64,000 nucleotides of DNA from Actinoplanes sp. L3-i22 (GTDB lineage Bacteria > Actinomycetota > Actinomycetes > Mycobacteriales > Micromonosporaceae). The notes under the pieces are model-generated. The model saw only the letters and a program-made list of their open reading frames with translations. It made no database searches and was not told the origin of the DNA. The DNA is taken from assembly GCF_019704555.1 (NCBI RefSeq), contig NZ_AP024745.1, positions 7,882,501 through 7,946,500 of the forward strand, written 5' to 3'. The position numbers and the translations under genes were made by a program. How positions within the stretch are numbered: the first letter of the stretch is position 1; the number at the start of each line of letters is the position of its first letter. Below are positions 1 through 9,217 of this stretch, one piece after another.

Positions 1-509
1 TCGTCGAGCGCGATGTCGAGCTTGCGGGTGACCGCGTCCTCCAGCGGCTCGTCGTCGCCGGCGAACACGCCCTGGGTGTAACAGCGGTGCCGCTCGTCGA
101 GGAAGGTCAGGAAGAAGTCCGACTCCTCGTCGTAGTGCTGGGAGATGGCCCGCCGGTCGTGGTCGGTCTTGCCGTGCCACAGCGACGGCGCCCAGCGGCC
201 GAGGAACGCGACGGGATGGAAGTCGGAGAAGAACCTGCGCATGTTGAGCGCCGCGCCGAGGTCGCCCTCGACGTCGACGTGCCCACCCAGGTACGCCAGA
301 GCGACCTGCAGTTGATCGAGGGACGCCAGCGCGTCGTGGCCCGCGTCGTCACGGACCACGATGCGGAACCTGGACGGGGTGGACTCGCTGACGCCGTACG
401 ACCGGGTGACGCCGTCGCGGGTCAGGATCTCGAAGGGGATCGGTGTGCGGTCACGGAAGAACTCGTCGTAACGCCGGCTGAAGACGTCGGCCAAGGAACG
501 CCGCCTCAT
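1..509 (-). CDS. Cyclopropane-fatty-acyl-phospholipid synthase-type methyltransferase (3' end outside window)
   Basis: Only the N-terminal 169 codons are present; the gene runs off the left edge. The start is ATG at 509-507 (MRRRSLADVFSRRYDEFF). The sequence carries the usual N-terminal region of the CFA/mycolic-acid cyclopropane synthase family, then the junction into the SAM-dependent methyltransferase domain: a QHYDEESDFF stretch followed by FLDERHRCYTQGVF, which matches the family's YD...FY.LFLD...YS.G.F block. These enzymes transfer a methylene or methyl group from SAM to unsaturated acyl chains of membrane phospholipids. The SAM-binding GxGxG motif lies beyond the window, so activity cannot be judged. 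It lies 61 bp downstream of, and in the same direction as, the saccharopine-dehydrogenase-like gene, so co-transcription is possible. Confidence 0.8.
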   Translation of the reverse strand, partial: MRRRSLADVFSRRYDEFFRDRTPIPFEILTRDGVTRSYGVSESTPSRFRIVVRDDAGHDALASLDQLQVALAYLGGHVDVEGDLGAALNMRRFFSDFHPVAFLGRWAPSLWHGKTDHDRRAISQHYDEESDFFLTFLDERHRCYTQGVFAGDDEPLEDAVTRKLDIALD

Positions 510-570
510 GCCGAGATCTTCTCACCAAATTCCGCGCCGCACACCCGTCAATATCGACGGATCCCCGGGG

Positions 571-1815
571 TCACACCCCGGCCGGCGCCGGAGCGGGCAC
601 CGCCTGCTCACGAAGGCCCCAGGGCGAGCCGTACGCGGTGAGCAGATCCAGGAACGGCCGCGGCGGGAACGCCTCCGGGCCGAGCACGCCCGCACCGGTC
701 CACGCGCCGGTCGCGACCAGCTCCAGGGCGACCACCGGGTTGATCGCGGTCTGCCAGACCACGGCCTGACTGCCGTACTCCGCCATCGACCACTCGTTGT
801 CGACCACGTGGTAGAGGTAGACCTCGCGCGGCACGCCGTCCTTGGTGCCGGTCACCCAGGTGCCGGCGCAGGTCTTGCCGCGCATCCGGCTGCCCAGCTG
901 CGCCGGGTCGGGCAGGCTGGCCGCCACCACGTCCCGCGGCGACACGGTGACCGGGCCGTTCGGGCCGGGCACGATCACGCCGTCGGTCTTGTCCAGGCCG
1001 ATCTGGTGCAGGGTCCGCAGGGTACGGATGAAGTCCTCGCCCAGGCCGTACTTGAAGGTCACCCGGCGGGCGTCCACCCAGCGCGGGATGAGCAGCACCT
1101 CCTCGTGCTCCACGTTCACGCACTGGACCGGGCCGATCCCCTCGGGGAAGTCGAACATCTCCGGCTCGCTGAACGGCGCGGTGGTGAACCAGCCGCGCTC
1201 GGCCTCCCACACCACCGGTGGATTCAGACACTCCTCGATGGTGGTCCAGATGTTGAAGCTGGGCGCGAACTCGTAGCCGTCGACGGTCAGGTTGCCGCCG
1301 TCGCGTACGCCGATCTCCTCGATCTCGTCGAACAGCTCGTCGGCCGCGTAGCGGGCGAAGACGTCCGAGAGCCCGGGCTCGACACCCATGCCGACCAGTG
1401 CCAGGGCGCCCTTGCTCGCCCAGACCGTGTGCTCGGCGAACTGGGCGTCGCCCAGCTTGACGCCGGTCTTCCGGTACGGCGCGTCGGGGTGCGGCTTGGA
1501 CAGCGACATCGCCATGTCCAGATATGTCACGCCGGACTCCTGCGCCGCCTCGAACAGCGACACCACGAAGCGCGGGTCGGTGGCGTTGAGCAGCACGTCA
1601 CAGCCGGTCCGGCCGATCAGCTCGACAACGCCGGCCGGGTCGGCCGCGTCCACCCGTTCGGCGCGGAAGCGGGGGTCACCGACCGATGCCACCGCGGCTT
1701 GCGCCCGGCCCAGGTCGTAATCGGCCACCACCATCTCGTCGAAGAACCGGCGCCGCGCCGCGATCCGTGTGATCGCCGTGCCGACGCCGCCCGCACCTAC
1801 CAGCAGGACACGCAT
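571..1815 (-). CDS. Saccharopine dehydrogenase-family NAD(P)-dependent oxidoreductase
   Basis: A 414-residue protein beginning MRVLLVGAGGVGTA. The Rossmann motif GAGGVG (residues 7-12) sits at the very N-terminus, as in saccharopine dehydrogenase and carboxynorspermidine/homospermidine synthase-type enzymes. Length and the later GVEPGLSD motif also fit that superfamily, whose members oxidise or form secondary amines from amino acids or polyamines. The substrate cannot be assigned. The ATG at 1815 has a good Shine-Dalgarno on the minus strand (GGAG, 8 nt upstream). The gene is divergent from a TetR regulator (start 1931) across a 115-bp gap, making the TetR a plausible controller. It is followed by the CFA-type methyltransferase gene. 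Confidence 0.8.
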   Translation of the reverse strand: MRVLLVGAGGVGTAITRIAARRRFFDEMVVADYDLGRAQAAVASVGDPRFRAERVDAADPAGVVELIGRTGCDVLLNATDPRFVVSLFEAAQESGVTYLDMAMSLSKPHPDAPYRKTGVKLGDAQFAEHTVWASKGALALVGMGVEPGLSDVFARYAADELFDEIEEIGVRDGGNLTVDGYEFAPSFNIWTTIEECLNPPVVWEAERGWFTTAPFSEPEMFDFPEGIGPVQCVNVEHEEVLLIPRWVDARRVTFKYGLGEDFIRTLRTLHQIGLDKTDGVIVPGPNGPVTVSPRDVVAASLPDPAQLGSRMRGKTCAGTWVTGTKDGVPREVYLYHVVDNEWSMAEYGSQAVVWQTAINPVVALELVATGAWTGAGVLGPEAFPPRPFLDLLTAYGSPWGLREQAVPAPAPAGV

Positions 1816-1930
1816 GACCTGCTCCTTCCTTGCCTTTCAAACGCCAGAGTTATCAGGGGCCCCGCACAGATCAAACTGTCTCGGAGGTCGTAAGGTCAAC
1901 TGTGTTGGCATAAGAAGGTCGAGGTGAGCG

Positions 1931-2635
1931 ATGCCGAAGGCAGTGGTCAGCGAGGAACGGCGGCGCCGGCGCCGGCCCACGCGCAGCGGCAAGGTGCTGT
2001 CCGAGCAGTTGATCATCGATACGGCGTTGCGCCTGCTCAGGGAGCACGGCAGCACCGGGCTGAGCGCCCGCCGGCTGGGCCTCGCGCTGGACTGCGACCC
2101 GAGCACGCTGTACCGGTACTTCCGCGGCATGGACGACCTGACCCTGGCGATCGGCGACACCCTGATCGGGCAGGCGCTGGAGGGCTGGTCCCCGACCGGC
2201 GCGTGGCGGGCCGACCTGCGCCGGCTCGGCATGCGGATCCACGCGGCGTACGTCGCGCACCCGCAGGCCGCGGTGCTGACCACCAGCCGGGTCACCGGGC
2301 GGGCCAACGAGCTGGCCGCCGACGAGGCGGTGCTGAGCGTGCTGCGCTCGGCCGATCTGCCGGTCGCCGAGGCGGTCCCGGTGTACCACGCCTTCATCGA
2401 CCAGACGCTCGCCTTCGCCGCCCTCGACGCGGCCTCGCTCGCCCTGCCCAACGCGGCCCTGCGCGCCGAGGACGAGGTGTGGCGATCGACGTACGGACAT
2501 CTGCCGGCCACCAGCCACCCGCACATCGCCGAGGCCGCTCCCCTGCTGGCCACCGAGATGGTGAACAGCGCCTATCCGTCCGCACTGGAGCTGCTGCTGG
2601 ACGCCGTGGCGGCCCGGTTGTCCGGCCGGCCCTGA
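1931..2635 (+). CDS. TetR/AcrR-family transcriptional regulator
   Basis: A 234-residue one-component regulator. A basic N-terminal arm (many Arg) is followed by the TetR helix-turn-helix at about residues 25-70, with the hallmark segment DPSTLYRYFRGMDDL. The rest is a helical ligand-binding domain of the TetR_C type. It closely resembles the second regulator of this type in the window (25252-25941): both have RRRRPTRSG near the start and the same RRLG....D.S..YRYFR.MD.L pattern, so they are paralogues. The start has GAGGTGAGCG just upstream. It is divergent from the saccharopine-dehydrogenase-like gene and tail-to-head with the EEP gene 24 bp downstream. Confidence 0.9.
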   Translation: MPKAVVSEERRRRRRPTRSGKVLSEQLIIDTALRLLREHGSTGLSARRLGLALDCDPSTLYRYFRGMDDLTLAIGDTLIGQALEGWSPTGAWRADLRRLGMRIHAAYVAHPQAAVLTTSRVTGRANELAADEAVLSVLRSADLPVAEAVPVYHAFIDQTLAFAALDAASLALPNAALRAEDEVWRSTYGHLPATSHPHIAEAAPLLATEMVNSAYPSALELLLDAVAARLSGRP

Positions 2636-2659
2636 CCCGGCGGCGGCTATCGTCGGACC

Positions 2660-3604
2660 GTGCCGATCCGCAAGGTCCGACCATTGGTGCTGCTCGCGCT
2701 CGTGTTCACCTGCCTGCGCGGTGACCCGGTCGCGGCGCCCGCTCCGGCACCGGCACCACCGGCTCCGGTACCGGTACCGGTGAGTCCGTCCGTTCTGGAC
2801 GCTCTGGCCGGGCCGGCCGCGCCCTCCGATCTGGACGTGATGACGTTCAACCTGCGGTACGCCAGCAGCGTCGGGTCCAACACCTGGGCGCAGCGGCGCC
2901 CGGTGATGCGCGACCTGCTGCGCGACGAGCGGCCGGACCTGATCGGCACCCAGGAGGGGCTCACCTTCCAGCTGAACGACATCCGGGCCGACCTGGGCCC
3001 CGCCTACGACTGGACCGGCAAGGGCCGGGACGGCGGTGACCTGGGCGAACACATGGCGATCTTCTTCGACACCACCCGGTTGAGCCCGGTCCGGTCCGGC
3101 GACTACTGGCTCTCCACCACGCCGGAGGTGCCGGCCTCGCGCAGCTGGGACACCGCCCACGTCCGGATGGTCACCTGGGTGCTGTTCGAGGACCGGCGGA
3201 CCGGGCGGCGGTTCTACGCGGTCAACACCCACCTGGACAACATGAGCGAGAGCGCCCGCGAGCACGGCGCCCAGCTGATCCTCCGGCGGCTCGCCGCGTT
3301 CGACCCGCTGCCGGTGGTGCTGACCGGCGACTTCAACAGCCCGGGCGAGGCGAGCCCGGTCCACCGGCTCCTGACCGGCGCGGGCGGCCTCCGGGACACC
3401 TGGACCGGCGCGCCGTTGCGGGGCCCGGCGTACGCGACGATCCACAACTACCAGGCGCTGATCCCGGACGGGGAGCGCGACGACTGGATCCTGACCACCT
3501 CGGACGTCGGCGCGGTGGCCACCCTGATGAACACGTACCGCGGCGGCGGCACCCAGTACCCGAGCGACCACCTGCCGATCCAGGCCCGCCTCCGGCTGCC
3601 GTGA
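2660..3604 (+). CDS. Secreted endonuclease/exonuclease/phosphatase (EEP) family protein
   Basis: A 314-residue protein with a GTG start. An N-terminal hydrophobic stretch (LVLLALVFTCL) suggests export or anchoring. It is followed by a Pro/Ala-rich linker (about residues 25-45) and then an EEP domain: MTFNLRY with N64, TQEG with E99, a central H in NTHLDN, TGDFNSPG, and the terminal SDHLPI. These are the metal-binding and catalytic positions of the Mg-dependent DNase I/sphingomyelinase/inositol phosphatase superfamily. The exact substrate (nucleic acid or a phosphodiester) cannot be told. No clear Shine-Dalgarno precedes the GTG. The end is 7 bp from the convergent inositol-phosphate-synthase-like gene. 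Confidence 0.85.
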   Translation: MPIRKVRPLVLLALVFTCLRGDPVAAPAPAPAPPAPVPVPVSPSVLDALAGPAAPSDLDVMTFNLRYASSVGSNTWAQRRPVMRDLLRDERPDLIGTQEGLTFQLNDIRADLGPAYDWTGKGRDGGDLGEHMAIFFDTTRLSPVRSGDYWLSTTPEVPASRSWDTAHVRMVTWVLFEDRRTGRRFYAVNTHLDNMSESAREHGAQLILRRLAAFDPLPVVLTGDFNSPGEASPVHRLLTGAGGLRDTWTGAPLRGPAYATIHNYQALIPDGERDDWILTTSDVGAVATLMNTYRGGGTQYPSDHLPIQARLRLP

Positions 3605-3611
3605 GCGGCGC

Positions 3612-4562
3612 TCAGACCGCCGTGCCCGGTGGGGACTTGAGCAGCGCCGCGGCCTCCGGCAGGTAGCCGCCCCGGCCGGACCGCACCGCCGCGCCGGCCA
3701 GCCGGACCAGGTCGATGTTGACGCCGGCGGCGCCGGCCGGGTCGTGCACCTTCAGATGGACGTCCAGGCTGACCGCGCTCCCGGCCCAGCCCCGCGCCTC
3801 GATGTTGAGGTGGGCGATCTTCTGCGAGCCGAGGTGCGGCAGGTACCCGAGCGGGGCGATCCCCACCAGGTCCGAGCCGAGAGCGTTCGCCTTGGACCGC
3901 TTCTTGGCGTCCGGGTTCGCCACCAGGTTGCGGAAGTCCTCGGTGCCACCCAGGTTGACCTGGTACGAGCCGGCCAGCGTGAGACCGCGCGCCGCCAGCA
4001 GGTCCAGCAGCGTCCGGTGCAGCACCGAGACGCCGAACTGGCTGGCCAGGTCGTCGCCGATGAGCGGCAGCGCGGCGGCCGCGAAGCGCCCGGCCAGACC
4101 GGCGTCCCGGGCCACCGGGTCGGCGGTGGTGTTGACGAACGCCGCCCCGGCCGCGAGCGCCGCCTCGGCGTAGGCGAGCGCGATCTCCGGGCGACCGCTC
4201 GGCGCCGAGTAGAGCACCACCTCGGCGCCCGTCAGCGCGCCGGCGATGCGCTCGATCCCGGTCGCGTCGAACAGGCCGCGCTGCACGGTCACGCCCGCCG
4301 GCGGCAGGTCCGCCTCGACGCGCGGGAAGTTGTTCGGCGCCGCGAAGATCGCCTCGTGCAGGTCCTTGCCGACCTTGCCGTCGGAGCGGGCGAACGCGGC
4401 GACCACCCGGACGTCGCCGACCGCGAGCCCGTCCACCTCGGGGCGGGCGATGCCGATCAGGCTGCCGGTGTTCCGGTAGAACGCGAGGCCCTGCACCAGC
4501 GCCGACGTGTTGTTCCCGACGCCGATCACCGCGACGCGCAAGCTATCGATCATGGTCAGCAC
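3612..4562 (-). CDS. Inositol-3-phosphate synthase family protein
   Basis: A 316-residue NAD-dependent synthase homologue. The N-terminus DSLRVAVIGVGNNTSALVQG carries the family's GVGN..S.LVQG nucleotide-binding motif; later segments VTVQRG, IGDDLASQFG, YQVNLGGTEDFRNL and the C-terminal LLKSPPG match actinobacterial Ino1. Such enzymes convert glucose-6-phosphate to inositol-1-phosphate for phosphatidylinositol and mycothiol. It is about 50 residues shorter than canonical mycobacterial Ino1 and divergent, so it may be a paralogue with another sugar-phosphate substrate. Translation may start at GTG 4562 or at ATG 4553; neither has a strong Shine-Dalgarno. It is divergent from the acyl-CoA dehydrogenase gene. 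Confidence 0.8.
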   Translation of the reverse strand: MLTMIDSLRVAVIGVGNNTSALVQGLAFYRNTGSLIGIARPEVDGLAVGDVRVVAAFARSDGKVGKDLHEAIFAAPNNFPRVEADLPPAGVTVQRGLFDATGIERIAGALTGAEVVLYSAPSGRPEIALAYAEAALAAGAAFVNTTADPVARDAGLAGRFAAAALPLIGDDLASQFGVSVLHRTLLDLLAARGLTLAGSYQVNLGGTEDFRNLVANPDAKKRSKANALGSDLVGIAPLGYLPHLGSQKIAHLNIEARGWAGSAVSLDVHLKVHDPAGAAGVNIDLVRLAGAAVRSGRGGYLPEAAALLKSPPGTAV

Positions 4563-4660
4563 GGTAGACGACTGTCGATCATCGCAGAGGGCTACCTACC
4601 GGTAACACTCGGGCGTAGCGTGACGGCCAGGCACGTCCGACGTCGGAGGGATGTGGACCG

Positions 4661-6577
4661 ATGACCACGACGCACGGGAAACCGGCAGACGTCTCCGAGA
4701 AGCAGGCCCGGCAGGTCGCCGAGGCCGCCCGCGAGGCCGAGTGGCGAAAACCGAGCTTCGGCAAGGAGCTCTTCCTCGGCAGGTTCCGGCTCGACCTGAT
4801 CGATCCGTGGCCGTCCGCGCCGGCGAGTCCGGACGCGGACGATTTCCTTCAAAAGCTCGAGGCGTACGTCCGGGACGGCCTGGACGGCGAGCAGATCGAG
4901 CGGGACGCCCGGATCCCCGACGAGGCGTTCCACGAGCTGGCCCGGCTCGGCGCGTTCGGCATGAAGATCGACAAGGAGTACGGCGGGCTCGGCCTGTCGA
5001 ATCTGCACTACTGCAAGGCGTTGACGCTGATCGGCTCGGTGAGCGCGTCGACCGCCGCGCTGCTCTCCGCGCACCAGTCGATCGGGGTGCCGCAACCGCT
5101 GAAACTGTTCGGCTCCGACGTACAGAAGCAATCGTTCTTGCCCCGGCTTGCCGGGGGTGAGGTTTCCGCGTTTCTGCTGACCGAGCCGGATGTCGGGTCG
5201 GACCCGGCGCGACTGGGCACGATCGCGGAGCCGGTCGACGGAGGTTTTCGCCTCAACGGGGTGAAGCTGTGGGCGACCAACGGGACGCTGGCGACGCTGC
5301 TCGTGGTGATGGCGCGGGTTCCGGAGAAGGGCATCACCGCCTTCGTGGTCGAGGGCGACTCGCCGGGCATCACCGTGGAGCGGCGCAACGCGTTCCTGGG
5401 CCTGCGTGGCCTGGAGAACAGCGTGACCCGCTTCCACGACGTGTTCGTGCCCGCCGAGAACGTGATCGGCGGCCTCGGCCGGGGCCTGCGCATCGCGCTG
5501 ACCACGCTGAACACCGGCCGGCTGTCGCTGCCCGCGATGTGTGTCGGCGCCGGCAAGCGGTCCCTGGCGATCGCCCGCGAATGGTCCGCGGACCGGGTCC
5601 AGTGGGGCCGCGCGGTCGGCAGCCACGAGGCGGTCGCGAAGAAGATCTCCTTCATCGCCGCGACCACGTACGCGATGGAGTCGATGCTCGACCTCTGCTG
5701 CCTGATCGCCGACGACAAGCGCAACGACATCCGGATCGAGGCGGCGCTGGTGAAACTTTTCGCCAGCGAGATGGGCTGGCAGATCGCCGACGAGCTGATC
5801 CAGATCCGGGGCGGGCGCGGCTACGAGACCAGCGACTCGCTGCGGGCCCGGGGCGAGCGCGGCGCGGAGGCCGAGCAGCTGCTCCGCGACATGCGGATCA
5901 ACCGGATCTTCGAGGGCTCGACCGAGATCATGCACCTGCTGATCGCCCGGGAGGCGGTCGACGCGCACCTCTCGGTCGCCGGCGACATCATCGACCCCGA
6001 CGCCGGCCTGGCCCGGAAGGCCCGGGCCGGGGCGCGGGCCGGCGGTTTCTACGCCCGGTGGCTGCCGACGCTGGCGGTCGGCAAGGGGCAGAACCCCGCC
6101 GAGTTCGGCCGGTTCGGCCCGCTCGCGGCCCATCTCCGGTACGTCGAGCGCGCCTCCCGCAAACTGGCCCGCTCGACGTTCTACGCGATGTCCCGCTGGC
6201 AGGGCAAGCTCGAGCGCAAGCAGGGCTTCCTCGGCCGGATCGTGGACATCGGGGCGGAACTCTTCGCCATGTCGGCGACGTGCGTGCGCGCCGACGCGTC
6301 CGGGCAGGCGCCGCAGCTGGAGCTGGCCGACCTGTTCTGCCGGCAGTCCCGGATCCGCGCCGAGGCGCTGTTCGCCGCGCTGTGGGACAACACCGACGCG
6401 CTGGACGTGAAGGCGGCGAAACGGGTCCTCGACGGGCGGTACGCGTTCCTCGAGGAGGGGGTGGTGAATCCGGCCTCGGATGCCGCCTGGGTGGCCCCCT
6501 GGGAGCCCGGACCGGCCACCGTCGAGGACGTCCGGAGGCGGTTTCCTCAGGTCAGCGACCCCGCGGACGATCATTGA
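4661..6577 (+). CDS. Acyl-CoA dehydrogenase family protein (FadE-type, long form)
   Basis: A 638-residue flavoenzyme that would oxidise acyl-CoA at the alpha-beta bond in fatty-acid or related degradation. The N-terminal ACAD domain includes LGAFGMKIDKEYGGLGLS, the FAD-binding LLTEPDVGSDPA and LWATNG motifs, and the C-terminal helical domain with IRGGRGYE and RIFEGSTEIMHL, the block holding the usual catalytic Glu region. About 180 further residues follow the core, so the size is like very-long-chain ACADs and mycobacterial FadE10-type proteins rather than the 380-residue short forms. The ATG has GGAGGGATGT upstream. It is monocistronic as far as seen. Confidence 0.9.
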   Translation: MTTTHGKPADVSEKQARQVAEAAREAEWRKPSFGKELFLGRFRLDLIDPWPSAPASPDADDFLQKLEAYVRDGLDGEQIERDARIPDEAFHELARLGAFGMKIDKEYGGLGLSNLHYCKALTLIGSVSASTAALLSAHQSIGVPQPLKLFGSDVQKQSFLPRLAGGEVSAFLLTEPDVGSDPARLGTIAEPVDGGFRLNGVKLWATNGTLATLLVVMARVPEKGITAFVVEGDSPGITVERRNAFLGLRGLENSVTRFHDVFVPAENVIGGLGRGLRIALTTLNTGRLSLPAMCVGAGKRSLAIAREWSADRVQWGRAVGSHEAVAKKISFIAATTYAMESMLDLCCLIADDKRNDIRIEAALVKLFASEMGWQIADELIQIRGGRGYETSDSLRARGERGAEAEQLLRDMRINRIFEGSTEIMHLLIAREAVDAHLSVAGDIIDPDAGLARKARAGARAGGFYARWLPTLAVGKGQNPAEFGRFGPLAAHLRYVERASRKLARSTFYAMSRWQGKLERKQGFLGRIVDIGAELFAMSATCVRADASGQAPQLELADLFCRQSRIRAEALFAALWDNTDALDVKAAKRVLDGRYAFLEEGVVNPASDAAWVAPWEPGPATVEDVRRRFPQVSDPADDH

Positions 6578-6666
6578 CGAAGACCACAGTGATCTTGGGA
6601 AAGGCGTCCGGTAGGGTTAACCCCAGGTGAACGACGAGTGAATCGCAGAACGGGGAGCCAGCCGGG

Positions 6667-7494
6667 GTGCCAGCCAATGAACTTGCCATGCCGCGCGCCC
6701 GGCGTCTCGACCCGGCCCGACCCGGGAAACGGCACTTCGCCAAGAACACCGGCAAGTGGGGCTACTGGGTGCCCCCGGCCGGCCGCACCGTGAAGCTGGC
6801 CGACCAGGCCGAACGCGTCGAGCTCAAGGTGGTCTCCAGCGAACGGCAGTGCCGCTCGCTGGCGATCGACCGGGCCGCCGCCGAGTCCCGCCGGGTGTTC
6901 TTCCTGGACACGCCGGACCTGGCGCTCTACCGCGCCGGGCTGGTCGTGCGGGTCCGCGACATGGGCGACCGCCCGGACGACGTGGTGGTCAAGCTCCGGC
7001 CGATGGACTCGCACACGGTGCCGAAGTGGGTGCGCCGCAAGAACATGCTCGAGGTCGAGATCGACGCGATGCCCGGGCAGCGGGTCTGCTCCGGCTCGCT
7101 GAAGGTCCGCCTCGGCCGCGGCGTGGTCGCCCGCACCTGGTCCGCCGGGCGCCCGCTCACCAAGCTGCTGCCGCAGCCGCAGCGCCGGCTGCTCGCCGCC
7201 TGCGGCCCGGACCGGCTCTCCCTCGACGACCTGGTCGTCTTCGGGCCGGTCGAGGTGCGGAAATACCGGTTCGAGCCGGACGGCTTCGACCGCCGGCTCG
7301 CCGCGGAGAAGTGGGCCTTCCCGGACGGGTCCACCGTGCTGGAACTGTCCACCCGCTGCCCGGTGGGCAAGGCGCCGGAGGTCGCGGCCCGGCTGACGGC
7401 GACCCTCAGCGCGCACGGGGTGGCGCCGGCCGCGTCCCAGATGACCAAGACCGAGATGACGCTGCGCTACTCCGCCGCCGACTGGGCAGCCTGA
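6667..7494 (+). CDS. CYTH-fold (triphosphate tunnel) protein, possibly non-canonical
   Basis: A 275-residue protein starting at GTG. The segment RVELKVV (residues 50-56) resembles the ExExK signature of CYTH/TTM phosphatases and class IV adenylyl cyclases. It is followed by the expected beta strands FFLDTPDLALYRAGLVVRVRD and DVVVKLRP. The first Glu of ExExK reads Arg50, while E52 and K54 are kept, so catalysis is uncertain. Family members hydrolyse inorganic triphosphate or cyclise ATP with divalent metals inside a beta tunnel. The N-terminal 45 residues are basic and unlike known domains. It stands alone between the ACAD gene and the protease gene. Confidence 0.65.
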   Translation: MPANELAMPRARRLDPARPGKRHFAKNTGKWGYWVPPAGRTVKLADQAERVELKVVSSERQCRSLAIDRAAAESRRVFFLDTPDLALYRAGLVVRVRDMGDRPDDVVVKLRPMDSHTVPKWVRRKNMLEVEIDAMPGQRVCSGSLKVRLGRGVVARTWSAGRPLTKLLPQPQRRLLAACGPDRLSLDDLVVFGPVEVRKYRFEPDGFDRRLAAEKWAFPDGSTVLELSTRCPVGKAPEVAARLTATLSAHGVAPAASQMTKTEMTLRYSAADWAA

Positions 7495-7647
7495 TCCCAC
7501 CCGATCACCGCCCATCGAAGATCGTCGTTTGCAAGCCGGCATCAACCTCCTGAAGACCTCCTAATGAATCGTTGATCGTCAATCAAACTTTGGTTCCTAG
7601 CCTGAGTTCCAGGCGCCACACCGGCGTCGCAACTCGGGAGGAACCCC

Positions 7648-8820
7648 ATGCGTCAGCAAGCCGCCGCCGTCCTCACCGGCATCACCCTCGCGGTCCTCGC
7701 GACATCCCCGGCCTACGCCGCCGAGGCGACCGGCACCGTCCTGAACGCGGACAGTGCCACCGCCGTGGATGGCACCTACCTGGTCACCCTGACCTCCGAC
7801 GTCGACCGGGCGCGGGCCGACCGGCTCGCCGCCCGCTACGGCGGATCGGTCGACCGGATCTTCGGGCACGCCGTCGAGGGCTACACCGCGCACCTCTCCG
7901 CCCGTCAGGCCGCGCGACTGGCCGCCGACCCGTCGGTGGCGAGCGTGGAGGCCGACCAGACGGTCCGGATCGCCGACACCCAGAGCTCCGCGCCGTGGGG
8001 CCTGGACCGCATCGACCAGCGGGCGTTGCCGCTGAGCGGGACCTACACCTACGGTCCGAGCAGCGGGACCACCGTCTACGTGATCGACACCGGGATCCGG
8101 ATCACGCACCAGGACTTCGGCGGCCGGGCGAGCTACGGCTACGACGCGGTGGACGGGGACACCGTCGCGCAGGACGGCAACGGGCACGGGACGTTCGTCT
8201 CGGCGGTCGCGGTCGGTAGCACGTACGGCGTCGCCAAGAGCGCGAACGTGGTCGGCGTCCGGGTCCTGGACAACAACGGCTCGGGCACGACCGCGGGCGT
8301 CATCGCCGGCATCGACTGGGTGACCGCGCACGCGGTGGCCGGCCGCTCGGTCGCCAACCTCAGCCTGGGCGGCGGCACCAGCAGCACGCTCGACGCCGCG
8401 GTCCGCCGGTCGATCACGGCCGGGATCCCGTACGCGATCGCCGCCGGCAACTCCGGCGCCAACGCGAGCACCAGCTCACCGGCCCGGGTCACCGAGGCTC
8501 TCACGGTCGGCGCCACCGGCAAGACCGACGCCAAGGCCTCCTGGTCCAACTACGGCTCGGTACTGGACCTCTTCGCACCCGGCGTCGACATCACCTCGGC
8601 CTGGCGGACCAGCGACTCCGCCACCTACACCGGCAGCGGCACGTCGTTCTCCTCGCCGCACGTCGCCGGCGCGGCCGCCCTCTACCTCACCGCCCACCCG
8701 GGCGCCTCGGTCGCCACCGTCAACGCCGCCGTCGTCGCCGCCGCCACCACCGGCGTCGTCACCGGCGCGGGCACCGGCTCCCCCAACCGCCTGCTCTACA
8801 CCAGCACCCTGAGCAGCTGA
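7648..8820 (+). CDS. Secreted subtilisin-like serine protease (peptidase S8) with inhibitor propeptide
   Basis: A 390-residue pre-pro-enzyme. The signal peptide ends near AYAA (about residue 24). An I9-type propeptide (about 40-108) contains YLVTL and the VASVEADQ end. The S8 catalytic domain follows: Asp147 in VIDTGI, His180 in GNGHGTF, oxyanion Asn268 in AAGNSG and Ser333 in GSGTSFSSPHVAG. The residue after the catalytic histidine motif is Phe (HGTF) where proteinase K/aqualysin relatives usually have His. A strong Shine-Dalgarno (GGAGGAACCCC) precedes ATG 7648. A good terminator hairpin lies about 160 bp downstream. Likely an extracellular nutritional protease. Confidence 0.93.
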   Translation: MRQQAAAVLTGITLAVLATSPAYAAEATGTVLNADSATAVDGTYLVTLTSDVDRARADRLAARYGGSVDRIFGHAVEGYTAHLSARQAARLAADPSVASVEADQTVRIADTQSSAPWGLDRIDQRALPLSGTYTYGPSSGTTVYVIDTGIRITHQDFGGRASYGYDAVDGDTVAQDGNGHGTFVSAVAVGSTYGVAKSANVVGVRVLDNNGSGTTAGVIAGIDWVTAHAVAGRSVANLSLGGGTSSTLDAAVRRSITAGIPYAIAAGNSGANASTSSPARVTEALTVGATGKTDAKASWSNYGSVLDLFAPGVDITSAWRTSDSATYTGSGTSFSSPHVAGAAALYLTAHPGASVATVNAAVVAAATTGVVTGAGTGSPNRLLYTSTLSS

Positions 8821-9217
8821 AAGATCAAGAGATTCATTTCCGACGCTGCGGCCAATAACTGATCGTCGCTCCCGCGGGGACCCTTCCGGGCCTCGCAAGG
8901 GCGCGGGGCGCCCAGAACACGAGACCCGCAAGGGCGACGTCCGCGGGTGGTTGCGGTCAGAGCACAAAACCTGAACACCGGAGGGCTTCGCGTGCGGAAC
9001 GCGAAGCCCTCCGGTTTGTCGCTAAACTTCAGTGCGGCAGTTCAACTGTGCGTCACGAGTGATCGCGGCGCGGCCTCGGGAAGGTGTTCCAGCACCTTCT
9101 CGGGGCTCTGCCCGCGCGGCGACGGACAGGTAGCCGCGGGCGGACAGGTAGCCGCGGGCGGACAGGCTGCGGACCGGCAGGCAGCCGACGGACCAGGAGC
9201 CGGCGGGCAGCCCGCGG
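8821..9217. other. Intergenic region with terminator and an 18-bp direct repeat
   Basis: No credible gene. Besides the hairpin at 8977-9018 it holds two perfect adjacent copies of an 18-bp unit beginning GGACAGGTAGCC (9124-9141 and 9142-9159) and a decayed third copy just before the stop of the SHOCT-like gene. Function unknown. Confidence 0.6.
8977..9018 (+). terminator. Strong Rho-independent-like hairpin downstream of the protease
   Basis: A perfect 16-bp stem (8977-8992 against 9000-9015) with a 7-nt loop, followed by TTTGTC. It lies between the plus-strand protease and the minus-strand SHOCT-like gene, so it could stop transcription from either side. Read directly from the sequence. Confidence 0.75.
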
